DNA from: Phocoena phocoena
Taxonomy: Eukaryota; Chordata; Mammalia; Artiodactyla; Phocoenidae
NCBI RefSeq assembly: GCF_963924675.1
Contig: NC_089230.1
Coordinates: forward strand, 7,007,001 to 7,071,000
DNA: 64,000 nucleotides
Direction of reading: 5' to 3'
The notes beneath the pieces are model-generated. The model saw only the letters and a program-made list of their open reading frames with translations, searched no databases and was not told the DNA's origin. Within the stretch, counting starts at the first letter, position 1, and each line of letters begins with the position of its first letter. This document shows positions 1 through 11,513 of this stretch, in pieces. The position numbers were made by a program, and so were the translations under genes.

Positions 1-33
<33 letters not shown>
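1..33. repeat. (CA)n microsatellite, cut by window edge
   Basis: The window opens inside an uninterrupted CA dinucleotide run of at least 16 units. Its left end lies outside the window, so its true length is unknown. Confidence 0.97.
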
Positions 34-36
<3 letters not shown>

Positions 37-2609
37 TCAAATTCTTTCCAAAATCACAAAAACAGTTATAAGAGAAGCTCCCAGGATCCCTTTCATTGTG
101 CCCCTGAGAAACAGCCAAGCTAATGGTGAGACAATCAGGAAGTATTCGCAGGCCTCGGCAATACACGGACACCAGGGCACAGATGGCAGTGCAATTCACC
201 TTTTGTATGGGTTGTCATTCTTGAATGAATTCAAGTCAGGCTGGAAAAATACACAGAGATTTCTCAGGTTCAATTACCTGCCTTTTACCATCAGCAAACA
301 ATGGGAAGAAGCCTTTGGTGAGGTGGGAAATAGCTTTGAGGAACTATTGTCAGTGGTTCTCTCTAAGACTGACTGCAATGGATTCCGAGAACGACATTCA
401 CAGCTTAAAAAGCGATGCCTTTATTTAAATTTTCAGAAAGCATCTATTCCCAAAGAACACAGGCAATAGTCAAAACCATGTGTTTATCCCCAAGAATTCT
501 ATTTTTATGTATTGCATTAATGAAATATCAACTCTGCACGAATCAGCTTGTCAACTAACTGAGAAATTATGAAACTTAATCTGAACATTGAATGTTCAAA
601 TGTATAGGGAAGAAATCAAAACTTAGTGTACATTCACTTCATTTAATTATATGCAACGTTAGAAAGAAATTGTTTTTCTGAAAATATTACACAATTGAGA
701 ATTTGATTTTAAACATTCATTTTCAGCTTGGAGAATAAGCTCATACATCTGGCTTCACAGTCAATGTAATGAATAAGGTGCCTCTAGAGGGGACACTTTT
801 AGAAATGATTTCATAATGATTCTCAGTGTTAACAAACATGCAGGTTATTAAAGCAGAATCTGTAAAGAAGGAGCGTTTCCAGATCATCAAAATGAAATTT
901 TATGCACTTTCTGTCCACCTGGACCATGTTAACTATATTTTTTTGTATCAAAATATTTTACACCAAAATATTTTATTCTGGACCCCTTTCAGATCTGATT
1001 CAGATTAAAGTTGTCAAAGCAACAGAGTGCAAAGGGAAACTGCAACAACAACAAAAATGTGCCTAAAGGGATAAAGGGGGTCATTGGGGACGAATCGCAG
1101 TGATACGGAACCAAAATGCATTATAAGTGTAATTAACATGGCTCAGGACAGCCCACTCGGGGCTCTGCCGCCCCAAGGGGTTATTCAGAGTTCTTTCTCT
1201 AGGATGTAAACTCACACGAGAATATTTCCTCACATTAACATGGCTTGAATTGGATTGGTTATCAAGTTTTCATCCTTTTTTTATTTTTGAGGCATTCACG
1301 ATACATCAAAAAGAGATGTGTTTACACTGAATGCGGCAAACCCCATCCTCCACAGCACAGCATGTGATGGAAAAGTCAAACCACTGTCTTTGTTCTCATC
1401 CGCCTTCTCAGGAAGATCATGGCCATCACTGAGGGTGTAATGACTCTCACTAGAGCACAGGGTTTCTTTTGGATTTAGAGACCCTGGAAATTATGAAATC
1501 TATAGCAGGCCTTGTCTTTGTAGATGTAGCACCAGAAATCCTTGCTGGTGGGAGAGGGGGAAGGACCCCAGCAGACTCCCCCAGGACATCTGTCCCTCTG
1601 TCCCTAACCATCCATCCAGGGACAGTCCCCCCTCTCCGTCTTCCTCAGAGGTCCTGCAGCTGGGAAATGATAGGGGGGAGGCAGCCTCGTCAGTGGGAAC
1701 GGCCTCACATGGCTTCACTCTGTCGGAAAATCCGACCTCCCCAGCATGGCCCAGAGGCTGCCACCTCCTGTCAGGGAGCCTATGGACGGTACAGAGATAG
1801 CGGAGAGCCAGTCTCCCAAGTAAGAAAGAGGCAGGTCACCAGGCTGGAGCCCCACATCCCCATGACTGGCATCAGGGCTCAGCCTGGAACGCACGCGGGG
1901 CCTGCCTGCGAGTTACCGACAGTCCCAGCAGGTAGCAGCTCCGTACGCGGAGCCGGCAGGACAGTCAGGTGGTTCCCTCTGTAGGGGGGCACCCAGCGTC
2001 TTATACCCACCACAGCTTTGCGGTTTAATGACTTTGCTGTTACTGCCCCCTCCCGATCTGCATGGTTTGTTGGGTGCGCCAGGCAGACAAGGTTTGCTCC
2101 CACTCATGCAGGCAGTGGACGTCCTAGGTCCCTGCTACTTCCCTGGTGGTACCTTCTTTTTTTTTTTCAGAATAGAATACTGATTCTTAAAACAAGTTAA
2201 AGAACAAGCAGCCACTGTAAACGAGTGTGAACCACAAACCACTATAAATGAACATGTCTGAGCATTGAACGGTGCCACAAACTGTGAATCTAGCAAAAGA
2301 ACAGAAATAAAGTCTTTGCAGAAGAATCTTTATTTTTCTCTGAACTGTGTAAAGAAATACTTGGCAACTATGTCTAAGGTTGTACTCAAATTGTCAATAA
2401 AAGTATCCAAAGAGTTTCTGAGTCCATCTTTGAAGACATGTTATCAATAAATGCTGAAGGCGCGGGAGGGAAGCCCAGGATGTGCCACTCGTGGCCCGAA
2501 AGGGTTACCTGGTGAGGCCGTGGCCATCGTGTCTCTATTCTGAGCTCCAGATGAACCCCGGCTGCTTTAAAACTAGGTAGTTTCTCCAGTGCTATCAAAA
2601 TTTAAAAGG
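34..2609. other. No gene recognised; mostly unique DNA
   Basis: The stretch is AT-rich at first, with a 123-codon open frame at 98-469 that begins at GTG and matches nothing I know. Positions 1465-2150 are GC-richer and hold open frames on both strands (1469-1984 plus, 1879-2103 minus) without splice or codon evidence. A T-run followed by AG at 2157-2169 resembles a splice acceptor, but no exon follows. Confidence 0.5.
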
Positions 2610-2865
2610 GCTCTACAAGGGGGAGGTGGGGAGGGGAGGGAAGGATTGGGAGTTTGGGGTCAGCAGATGCAAACTAGTATATACAGGATGGATAAACAAC
2701 AAGGTCCTACTGTAGAGCACAGGGAACTATATTCAATACCCTGTGATAAACCATAATGAAAAAGAATATATATGTATAACTGAGTCAATTTGCTGTACAG
2801 CAGAAATTAACACAACCATTGTAAATCAACTATATTTCAATAAAATTTTTAAAAAATTTTGACAG
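2610..2865 (+). mobile_element. LINE-1 3' end (5'-truncated)
   Basis: The sequence has the characteristic cetartiodactyl L1 3' UTR: a G-rich start, 'gcagatgcaaacta', 'acaaggtcctactgtagagc', 'aaattaacacaac' and the ending 'caactatatttcaataaa' before an A-rich tail. Only the 3' UTR is present, so it is a dead, heavily truncated copy. Confidence 0.9.
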
Positions 2866-3295
2866 GGCTCTGAAAAGCAAACCATCACTTAAAAATCTAA
2901 CAGTTACTTTCCTGCCCTCTCAGCAAACTTTTCTAATAACTGTTTAAAACAGAAGTTTGTGTTGGGAAAGACCACGGGACTTTCTGTCATGTCACTTCAG
3001 AAACGTTGGGTGACTTTGCATTGCTCTCAGCGTGGGTGTGTTGACTCTGCGCTTCTTTGGCTCTGTGTTGGTGGCTGTGCATTGTTCACTTCACAAGGAG
3101 TCCGTGTCTCAGTGATGTGGATGGAACATTCTTAGAGAGCTCCTCTACAGATCTGGGGCAAGCAGCACACCCCGAGGGCCCCTTGGTGCCAAACATCACA
3201 GGAAATGCTCTGAGGAAACACCACGTTTCTAGAAACGAAGACAGAGAAAGCAGTTGAGTGAGCGACTCCACTGCCCCCCTGGGTGTGAACCCTGG

Positions 3296-3418
3296 GGACA
3301 GTAACAGCAGCCACCTCGTGGGGCTGGTATGAGGACTACATGGATTGATTCACATAAAGCCCTTAAGACAGTGCCTTGCACCCGGGAGACATTCAGTAAG
3401 TGTTCCTTATTATTAATA
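3296..3418 (+). mobile_element. MIR SINE fragment
   Basis: The order 'ctggtatgaggac', 'cataaagcccttaagacagtgccttgc' and 'attcagtaagtgttccttattatta' matches the 3' half of the ancient mammalian MIR element. It is well diverged, as expected for its age. Confidence 0.8.
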
Positions 3419-3517
3419 GATGAACTAGTCAGTGGAGGCCCCCGAACAAACTAACAAAAAGCACAGAATGAATGCAAACTAATTGCAGGTGCCGGGAAGG
3501 TGTGTGTGTCCCTTCAC

Positions 3518-3703
3518 AGGGTTAGTGATTTCGTGGAAGAGGCGGGTGACGGACTCGCGGTGGATTTCAGTGTGTTGGATCAGCTTCTCCACGGTCCCAG
3601 AAATTCTCCTGCAAAGGCAAGTTGCCAGCTGTGTTTGAAAGGCTTGAAGAGACAAGATCCAGCTGTTATGCCGGATCTCCAGGGGGACAGTAAAGAGCTG
3701 ACA
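3518..3703 (-). CDS. Candidate internal coding exon, gene unassigned
   Basis: On the minus strand a pyrimidine-rich tract ending in CTCACAG (acceptor AG at 3704-3705) is followed by 186 bases open in one frame. The frame enters in phase 0 and can leave in phase 0 at a weak donor CCT|GTGAAG (GT at 3516-3517). The 62 predicted residues look protein-like and include SGTVEKLIQHTEIHRESV. The 3' half keeps CpGs that the surrounding DNA has largely lost. If the donor is not used, the frame runs on to TAG at 3479-3481, as a terminal exon. A second acceptor-like site, TTTGCAG, lies at 3609-3615. I do not recognise the protein, and the opposite strand is also open (3500-3709), so chance or an unknown repeat remains possible. 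No neighbouring exons were found. Confidence 0.28.
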
Positions 3704-3719
3704 CTGTGAGTAGAGACGA

Positions 3720-4340
3720 GTAAGTGCAGGCGTGGCTACTGACTCAAAAGGAACAACCGGGAACGGGGTGCACGCATCCCACCCCCCGTTACCCTCCCCA
3801 GGCCACTTCTGACACCACAGAGAGTATCTATGTCAGTTTTGAAAAGAAAACCCTATTTCAAAACAACACTGGGCCTGTCTTCAGATTACCCACTGTGAAT
3901 AAACTGTCCAACCACAAATATTTCAGAACTTTCACTGCAGTTTGAATAATCATGCAAAACAAGGCAGGGAGTATTTTCTGGGAAGATCCATTTGGCGCTC
4001 ACGTTGGTGACACTGTCTCAGTGGGACCTCGGCGTTCCCTGATCTCACCTTCTGATACGTAGGCCGAGAGAATCAACTTTGTCACTGTGTCGAGAGGTGT
4101 CCGGACCCAAGAAGATGGACTCACACTAATCTAGCTCATAAGAGAATGAGGTATGGAAGCTACAGGGTCAGTTTACAAGTTATATTTGCAAGGAGAAGCA
4201 CACCTCCTGATTTCTCCTGAGATTTTCCATCTGCCCGGAATCTTTTCTTTACAGCCCCATCTTCCCCCTTTGCCTGGCCACCCTTAGGTCTCCGTTTAAT
4301 CCACTTCTCCAGGAACCCTTCTCCAGCCACCCTAGTCTGC
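3720..4340. other. No gene recognised; unique DNA
   Basis: Mixed-composition sequence with no recognised repeat. Short open frames on both strands show no supporting splice sites. Confidence 0.5.
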
Positions 4341-4344
4341 ATTA

Positions 4345-5075
4345 GGGTCCCTTCTTCTGTGTTCCCAACGCTGCGCTACTTCCTGAGCCATAGTTGTCTG
4401 GTGTTTTCTCCCAACACCAACAAAGGCCTCCCGACACCACTGGGTCTCCGACGAGTCAATTCCGTCCGACGCTACCTACCCGGAGTACGTGTCAGAATCC
4501 ACAGGTTGAGGGCTCAGCCCCTCAAGACCACCCCCGACTCAGACACCAGTCACAGGTCCCAGGTTGCCACCTATACTTCTGACCGACGGGCTATAAATCG
4601 GGGATTTCTATGACCCAACCCCTCAAGTTCAATATTACCCTGGAATGGCTCACAGAACTCAGGAAAGTGCTTTATTCACTGTTACCAGTTTGTTATAAAG
4701 AGTTCAAATTCAAGAACAGCCAATGAAGAGCTGCATGGGGCAGGCATGGGATGGGGAGGGGTGTGCCGAGCGTCCATGCCCTCTGCGGGTGCCTCACCCT
4801 CCCCGTACCTCAACGTGTTCGCCAGCTGGGAAGCTGTCTGAACGCAATTGCTTAGGGTTTTTTAATGGAAGTTGCCTTAAGTAGACGCGATTGGTTAGAT
4901 CGTCGGCCGTTAGTAATTCACCTAACCTCCTGCCCCTCCCCCTCTCCCTTCCTTCGATGTCAGGGCTTAGGGCTAAAATTTCCAGCCCTCTAATTGTGCC
5001 TTGGTTTTCCTGGCAGGCAGCCCCCATCCTGAAGCTACCTAGGGTCGGACCACAGTCATCTCATTAGCATACACA
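4345..5075 (-). mobile_element. Probable solo LTR of an ERVL-type retrovirus (MER21-like)
   Basis: Read on the minus strand the segment has LTR layout. A GC-rich U3-like part is followed by a poly(A) signal AATAAAG (plus coordinates 4670-4676). The 3' part contains 'gatttatagcc' and 'gtgactggtgtctgag', which I associate with MER21-type ERVL LTRs. No internal viral genes flank it. Family assignment is from memory; edges are approximate. Confidence 0.5.
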
Positions 5076-5224
5076 TCACTCCGGGGATTCTAAAGGTTTT
5101 AGGAACCATGGGCCAGGAACCAAATATTTATTTTTTATATTTATTCATATTTATTATAATTCATTCATATTTATATTTCAAAATAGCATTTAACGTGTGA
5201 AACTTTAATCACTTATTTACTTAT

Positions 5225-5325
5225 CTCTACCCGCCAGGAGCAGATAAGGAGAACATAACTATAGTACTCGCCTTTGTATCCACAATACCTAGTGCCGGGC
5301 CTGCCACATTCCAGGCTCCATAACT
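5225..5325 (+). mobile_element. Possible L2 LINE 3' fragment
   Basis: 'gcctttgtatccacaatacc' followed by 'agtgccgggcctgccacat' resembles the L2 3' end ('tgtatccccagcgcctagcacagtgcctggcacat'). It is short and diverged. Confidence 0.4.
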
Positions 5326-7098
5326 AGGGAATTGCGTTTTGGAGTTCTGAGCAAATCTACTTGAAAATCAAACCACAGTGAAAAGCTAACTTGTAGAGCC
5401 TAGACTCAGAGCTAAGTGACTCAGCTGCATGACCAGTGTCCCCTGGGCAGACGATCGCTTTCCATTCCAAAGGTACATATGACACAGGACGGAAATCCCT
5501 GGTCTCAGATCAGGTATCCTTAGCTGGGAGTCCCTGAGAATTGCACTCAAAGGGTTCTCCCCTTGAACCCTCCTCCCCTCCAGTGCCCGGGTGACCTCAC
5601 CTGTACATTGGCTGTTCTTGAAAAAACTCTCCAACTGTACTAGCAAAGACAAACTCTGCAGTTTTTCCTTTCTATAGATAATTTGTTTTATCCATGATTC
5701 TTGGCTTCTTAATTCCAAACTCAGAGTGACTTCAATGGCATTTTTGTGAGATGCTATTAAGCATCAAATCTCCTCTCAGGATTTTTTTCCCTGGAAAGTG
5801 TTCCTTGTGTTTTTATTACAAAGTAATTATTTCATTATCACATTCCAGAAAGTAAAAACGGCAAAAAGGAAAAATTAAAACCACCGTTTAGAAATAATTA
5901 TCTCGCATCTTATTTCTACTTAAAAACATAAGATGAGCATCTTCCCATGTCAGTAGATTTCTAAAATGACAACTTTTCAGGACTTCATTATGTATGCTAA
6001 TTAAGTTAGTAAGTATTTCTTTGAAATTTCCCAGTCTAATTCAAAAGTGGTTTTCATGTAGTCATTAAACAGTTTGGGTATGAAAACTGCAGCATGAAAA
6101 AATGTTTATAATGTAATGGGGAGTAAAAAGGAGCTTACCAAAATGGTACGTATGCTGTAATTGCAATTATTTTTTAAAAATTAAGTCTAAGAAAAAGTGA
6201 TTGAAGAACCTATATTAAAATGCATTTTGCTATGGTGACAAAATTATACGTGAACTTTCACTTGTCTCTACTTTGCACGTTTCTTGGCAGTGTGAAAATA
6301 TCACTTTACAATGAAAAACAGTTTTTAATCTCCCGTGACAGTTTAAGCTGCCCGGATTGCATGCCGCGAAGAAATGAAGATTTTCCAATCAATAATTCAG
6401 TCCTCGCATTACCTGAACTTTACACAAATGATAACGAACCATTTAAAAACACTCTACTGCTTCTTTCAAAGGAGTTTTGCCAAATGGATTTGGACAGGGT
6501 GGAGTGGGAGAAAAATGAGTTGGGTGGAAGCTCTGGGAAGACGGGACTCAGTCTCCAGCCCCCCATGAATACGACCCTTCTGAGTTTCTCATGAGCATCT
6601 TCTCTGCCTCTTGTGGGGATGACCAACCTTCCCACGGAGCCCAGGACTGAGGGGGCTGCTGCATGCGGACTGTCAGTTCAGAAACTGAGGCCATCCTGGG
6701 CGAAGAACGATGAGTTGGGCTCCCTGCCGTGGGCCACACTTTGGGGAGCCTGGCCCCAGGAGCGGGCCTCCAGCAGGCTACTGTCGCCGCCTGACACCCC
6801 TACCCCCACCTGAAATTTCTCCTGAGCCTCCCTCAAGCCGAACCGACCGATACTGATGCCTCCCAAGGAGTTTGTCCCACTAAGAAGAGGCTGGGCTAAT
6901 ACCATAGGAAGCCCTTGACTCTCACCAGGGACCCATCACGTGGTATTTGAAAATCTTTGAATTCTGAAATACCTCTCTGCAGTAGCAGCTGGCTTTATTT
7001 TCAGGGCCATTTGTCATGGAGACATTCCAATTTCATGATCTCACACGAGCCCTGTGCATCAACCATGGTTGAGTCACCACTGTCTCCAGCCTGCTTCC
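5326..7098. other. No gene recognised; unique and ancient AT-rich DNA
   Basis: Positions 5800-6320 are AT-rich and read like a very old interspersed repeat that I cannot assign. A 124-codon frame at 6220-6594 and frames near 6613-6905 lack other coding signs. Confidence 0.45.
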
Positions 7099-7345
7099 CT
7101 GAAATATAGTTGATTTACAACGTTGTGTTAGCTTCAGGTGTACAGAAAAGTGAATTAGTTATACACACCACACACACACACACGTTCTTTTTCAGATTCT
7201 TTTCCACTATAGGTTATTACAAAATATTGAGTTTAGTTCCCTGCGTTATATGGTAAGTCCTTGTTGTTTGTCTATTTTATATATAGTAGTGTGTAGCTAT
7301 CAATCCCAAACTCCTAATTTATCCCCCCGACCCCTTTGGTAAGTA
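7099..7345 (-). mobile_element. LINE-1 3' end (5'-truncated)
   Basis: This is the reverse complement of the cetartiodactyl L1 3' UTR: 'tatagttgatttacaacgtt', 'cttcaggtgtacag', 'agattcttttccactatagg', 'ttccctgcgttatatggtaa'. A short CA run at 7166-7182 lies inside it. Confidence 0.88.
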
Positions 7346-7361
7346 TAAGTTTGTTTTCTAT

Positions 7362-8030
7362 GTCTTCAACAAACAATTACTGAGCACTAAATATGATGGG
7401 TGTCAGGGCTACAGAAATAAAGACAAATTTCCTCTGCTCAAGACTGACAGGGAATTCCCTGGGGGTTCGTGGTTAGGAGTCCGTGCTGTCACTGCCGAGG
7501 GCCCGGGTTCAATCCCTGGTCAGGGAACTAAGATCCGAAACAAACTGCGGTGTGGCCAAAAAGAACCCAAAAGACTCTGACAAGCCATCAGAGGAGACAG
7601 ATAGGCAACCGCAACGCAGTTTGGTCAGCACCCTAACAGAAGCTGTGCTAGGTCCAGGCTTGGCGAGGGGAAGGATGAGGGGAAACTTCCCAGGGGCAGG
7701 TTGAAAAGGATGAGTGAGAGCGGGTGGACGGCCAGCGTTAGGCCCGGAGGCTGTGAGCCGGCGGCCACAGAGGGCACAGGGACCTTCCTGCGTGGGTCCT
7801 GAATTGGGAGAAATTAAGGGAAATGAGGCCGGAGAAGCAGACCCAGACGTGGCCCTGCTAGAAAGCCTCAACTCCGTGTCATGCATGAAGGGAAAACTTT
7901 GAGGGCATTTGAGAAGGAAGGTCCACTATCAAATCTGCATTTATGAAAGATCATTCTGTAAGGAACGGCTGAAAGGGAGTGAGACTGGAGAAAGGGGGTC
8001 ATTTCAAAGGCTTTCCGCAGAGTGGACGCG
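7362..8030 (-). mobile_element. L2 LINE remnant, split by a SINE
   Basis: The left part (7362-7443) reads 'caacaaacaattactgagca', then 'ggctacagaaataaagacaa', as in the antisense L2 3' end. The right part (7565-8030) continues with 'gaaagatcattctgtaagga' and neighbouring antisense L2 text. The SINE at 7449-7563 interrupts it. The right edge is approximate. Confidence 0.6.
7449..7563 (+). mobile_element. CHR-type tRNA-derived SINE
   Basis: The head 'ggaattccctgggggttcgt' is followed by a Pol III B-box region (GGTTCAATCCC) and the short 'ggtgtggccaaaaa' tail of the shorter CHR subfamily. Flanking 'aagactgac' and 'aagactctgac' may be an eroded TSD. It sits inside an L2 copy. Confidence 0.9.
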
Positions 8031-8159
8031 AGGGGAGCTGAGGGCCGGAGTGAAGGCAACGTGCTGACCAGGACAAGAAAGACTTCAGTACATACGTACT
8101 TAGGCCCTGAAGTCTCCGCTTCAGTGGACCCAGGAGCAGAAATACGACATGAGTGACAA

Positions 8160-8350
8160 ACCAGTGAAATCTAAATCAAGTCTGTAGTTCACTTCGTAGT
8201 ATTGTACCAAATGTTCATGCCTCCGTTGGGATAATTGTGTGTGGTTATGTAAGCTGCTAAAATTAGGGAAAGCTGGGCAAATATAAAGGGATGCTCTCTA
8301 CATCTTTGCCACTTTTCTGTAAACCTAAAATTATTCCCCCCCCAAAAAGT
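8160..8350 (+). mobile_element. Ancient L1 (L1M-type) 3' end
   Basis: 'aatcaagtctgtagttcact', 'tggttatgtaagctgctaaa' and 'cttttctgtaaacctaaaat' match the 3' UTR of old mammalian L1M elements. The poly(A) tail is short and is preceded by a C run. Confidence 0.7.
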
Positions 8351-9557
8351 ATGGGATTTGGTAATCAGTTAAATGTGACAAGTGAGACAGAGAGAGCTCT
8401 CGGGTAAACCCAAGGTTGTCCTGAGTGGCTGTGAGTCTGGTGTCCCTTCAGCCAGGAGACAGGACACAGGATCAGGGCCACGTCTGCATGTGGCCTTGGT
8501 GGCAGCAAAGGAGTGGGTCTTGTGCACCTTTCTGCCTCTGGCACACTGTGGAAAGGCCAGTCCAATCTCAGGAGAGACCTCCTAGACCTGTTTCGTGTGG
8601 CTCTCTGTGCTACTGAGAAGTCATTTTTAATAAATAGACTCTTCAAAATAATAATTTTAGATGACACCTTAAGATGGTAAAGAAATGACTAAGAGAGGCC
8701 ATGTCATGTTAACCTGTCTGTAAAAGATGAGATATGCATCTCTAATTGTTACACAGTATTTTAGATTAAACTTTCTCCTTCCAAATAAGTGATCTGAGCA
8801 GAAGCGAAAATGTGATTGAAGTGATAAGGGAGGCGCCGTGGCTGAAGGCCAGGCGGTGAGCTTTGGTTCCCATCGGGTCAATTCAGAGGAAAGAGTAAGA
8901 AAAAGCAAACAAGCAGCCGCCAGGGAGTCATGTTCACAGCACATAAGGAAGAAAGGTAGGAGGTCGGGCAGGGGAGATCGGAAGATGTATGAGAGCTTCT
9001 CACCTGGTTTTTCAAGCCAAGTCAACCCAGATTGTCCAACATGGAAAAATATGCCAAAAAATACGGTCTTGACCTCTCCGCGGTGATTGTAATTCCTCAA
9101 CGTTAGAGGCAACTTTGGGAACTAATATATCTTCTGAAGGAGTATTTATATATAAGTTTAGCAGTCCATTCAGTTTCACTGCATTTTCTTTTTCTTCTGT
9201 CAACTTTACATGAAATGAAAGTTACTACTTAACAAGAAAAGAGCATGTCTAGTATGACTCACTTTTTATACAATGAAATCATATGTATTTGCATTTACAT
9301 CCACATCTGCTGATCCTTCCGTCTGTATGTTTCCCAGAGGTTGATGGCTGGAAAGAGGCTTAAACCAAAAGCAGTGCTGGCATTTGTGGGTAGTGAGATT
9401 TGGGGTGATTTTTCTCTTCTTTTTTGTGCTTTTCTATAGTAGTTGAATGTTTTATAACAAGAAGGCATCATATTCATAGAGAAAACAAAAGTTGTTACTT
9501 AAAGGGAGAAGCCCACCAGGAATCTAAGACCAGAGACCAGACTAGCTAGTGCATATG
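8351..9557. other. No gene recognised; unique DNA
   Basis: A 147-codon minus frame (8669-9112) and an 82-codon plus frame (8838-9086) overlap without splice support. Positions 9230-9480 look like an old, unassigned AT-rich repeat. Confidence 0.45.
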
Positions 9558-9628
9558 TACTGGGGGTTCTTACTAGGGTTCTTGTGGAGAGCGTACTGGG
9601 GGTTCTTACTGGGGTTCTTGTGCCCCAC
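9558..9628. repeat. 36-bp tandem duplication
   Basis: The sequence beginning 'tactgggggttcttact' at 9558 recurs at 9594 with one A/G difference over the shared part. Each copy also contains a rough internal repeat of 'gggttctt'. Confidence 0.85.
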
Positions 9629-9667
9629 GTGGGCATCACACATCCGTGCTGTGATGCCCATGTGGGG
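9623..9667. repeat. Near-perfect inverted repeat (17-bp arms)
   Basis: The left arm CCCCACGTGGGCATCAC (9623-9639) pairs with GTGATGCCCATGTGGGG (9651-9667) with a single mismatch across an 11-base loop. The left arm contains a CACGTG E-box. Confidence 0.9.
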
Positions 9668-9669
9668 AG

Positions 9670-10485
9670 ACCCTAACGGTACAGAGGTCGACCGTGTTCA
9701 AGGTTCTGTTAAAATTGAACCTCCATCTGTTGGCTTGAATGTGTCCAAATTGGTCTGATTTGTGAGTTAACCGTGACCCAGACAGAGATGTGGAGGGTCT
9801 CCGTGCAGACCAGATAATGGCACCGAGGGTTTCCTGGCCTCTGCTTTGACTGGACAATTCTATGTAGACTTTCAGGCCACAGAACCTCCTCCAATTGCTG
9901 AATTTCCTTTCCAGGCTGCCTTGCTACATCTCTGCATTAACTCACTAGTTGTACTTATCATGTGTTCATGAGCCAAGCTATCTGCCTGTGGTCCAGAGAA
10001 CTGAATCCCTACGTACATATTGCAACTTAGATGTGAGCATTTTAAATCAAGAACTATAAAGACCATGCTAACAATGTATTAAGAGAACTGCCCACTACAA
10101 CGAAGCAAGTTTTAATCCCATTAATTTAACGATAAATTAATATTGAGAAATCTATAAGTTTAGCGTTTCACACTATAGCAAACTTCATAACATAAAATAA
10201 TCTCCTTTGACGGCAAAAGACATTTGATAAATGTTCATTATTAATGAACAGCACTTAACTGGAAATGGAAGGATGCTTTCTAAACTTGATAGAGAACATG
10301 ACTCATGGGTGGGACGTACAGGCATATGCTCGTGAAGATTAATCCTTATAAAAAGAAGAAACATTTGTGACAACTATTGGTTATTCACCCAGCATCTACG
10401 CTCCCTCTTTTTCCCAAGAGACCTTGATTTTGTTAGGTTATCCACTCCCCCTTTCTGCCACATGCCTCGGGGGAAGGTGACCGAC
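9670..10485. other. No gene recognised; unique DNA
   Basis: AT-rich sequence with scattered short open frames only. No repeat family was recognised. Confidence 0.5.
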
Positions 10486-10489
10486 CACG

Positions 10490-11010
10490 CCCCAGAGAAA
10501 TAAAAACATTTTCAAATGTTTACGAGACAAAACCTCGCACAGGAATGTTCAGAGCAGCTTTATCTGTAAGAGCAAAAGGAAGGAACTTTTGCTCTCACGT
10601 CCATCAGCTGTTGAATAGATAAACTAAAATGTGGTCTGTCCACAGAATGGAAGGTTATTTGTTCATAAAAAGGAATGAAATACTGTGACATATTACAACA
10701 TGGATGAAGCTTGAGAACATCACGCCAAAGGAAATAAGTCAGACACAAAAGACCACATATTGTGTGATTCCTTGTATATGAAACGTCCAGAAGGGGCAAA
10801 TCCACAGAGATGGAAAACAGAGCTGGGGAGGGGGAGGGAATGGGGAACCATTGCTAACGGGCACAGTGTTCCTTCATGGGGTGATGGAAATGTAAAGTTG
10901 ATTTGGGTGACGGATGCCGTAACTCTATGAATATACTAAAGCCGTTGAATCATACACCTGAATGGGTGAATTGCATGATATGTGAATTATATCTCAATAA
11001 AGCTGTTACC
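10490..11010 (+). mobile_element. L1 remnant: ORF2 end plus 3' UTR
   Basis: Degenerate L1 ORF2 text ('gcacaggaatgttcagagca', 'aaaaggaatgaaatactgtg', 'acatggatgaagcttgagaa') leads into the 3' UTR ('tacacctgaatgggtgaatt', 'gtgaattatatctcaataaa'). It has a short A-rich tail and no intact frame. Confidence 0.85.
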
Positions 11011-11108
11011 AAAAAAGAATAAATGGAGGATGGAGAAGTAGACAGAGCAAATATGACCTTGTTCTCTTGAGGAACTTGGTGGCAGGGGGACAGATAAGGG
11101 TCAAGGTG

Positions 11109-11172
11109 AGGTGTTCGTTCTAAGATGGGATTGTGACCTCAGGTGTTTGTTTTAAGATGGGATTGTGACCTC
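11109..11172. repeat. Two-copy 32-bp tandem repeat
   Basis: A 32-base unit ending 'gatgggattgtgacctc' is present at 11109-11140 and 11141-11172. The copies differ at two C/T positions. Confidence 0.9.
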
Positions 11173-11483
11173 AGGAGCCAGCACATAGGGAGAAGTGGAA
11201 AATAGAGAGTTATGAGTGAAGGTTCTAGAAGAGAGAAGACACGATTCACACAGGACTCCTAGAGCAAGAAGGCTGGCCAGGAGGCCTCTAACGCCTGTCC
11301 TTTGTGCTGTTCATAGAGCCTCCTTCTAAGAAAAGCAGTGTAGTGCCCAAGCCAGGGCAGACCCAGGCAGAGACCGTGCGTGAGCTACGCCTGCCCAAGG
11401 GACAGTCCACGTGAGCAGGTGACCCGCGGATACCCTGGGAGAGACCCCAGGGAAGCCGGAGAGCAGAGAGGCTGCTGGATGCT

Positions 11484-11513
11484 GATATATCGTTTAATGT
11501 TCTATAGTTTGGG
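11484..11513 (+). repeat. 30-bp dispersed direct repeat, copy 1
   Basis: This 30-base block (core 'tttaatgttctatagtttgg') recurs at 12048-12077 with one G/A difference. Confidence 0.9.

Noticed and set aside
98..469. 123-codon plus frame
   Set aside because: It starts at GTG, shows no motif or splice context, and is plausible by chance.
6160..6180. MADE1-like hairpin around 'gtaattgcaattat'
   Set aside because: Only a short coincidental match; no MADE1 termini or TA duplication seen.
9029..9092. Short frame beginning MEKYAKKYGLDLSAV
   Set aside because: Only about 21 codons before a stop and no splice donor in frame; probably chance.
8669..9112. 147-codon minus frame
   Set aside because: Overlapped by an antisense frame and without known motifs, boundaries or codon evidence.
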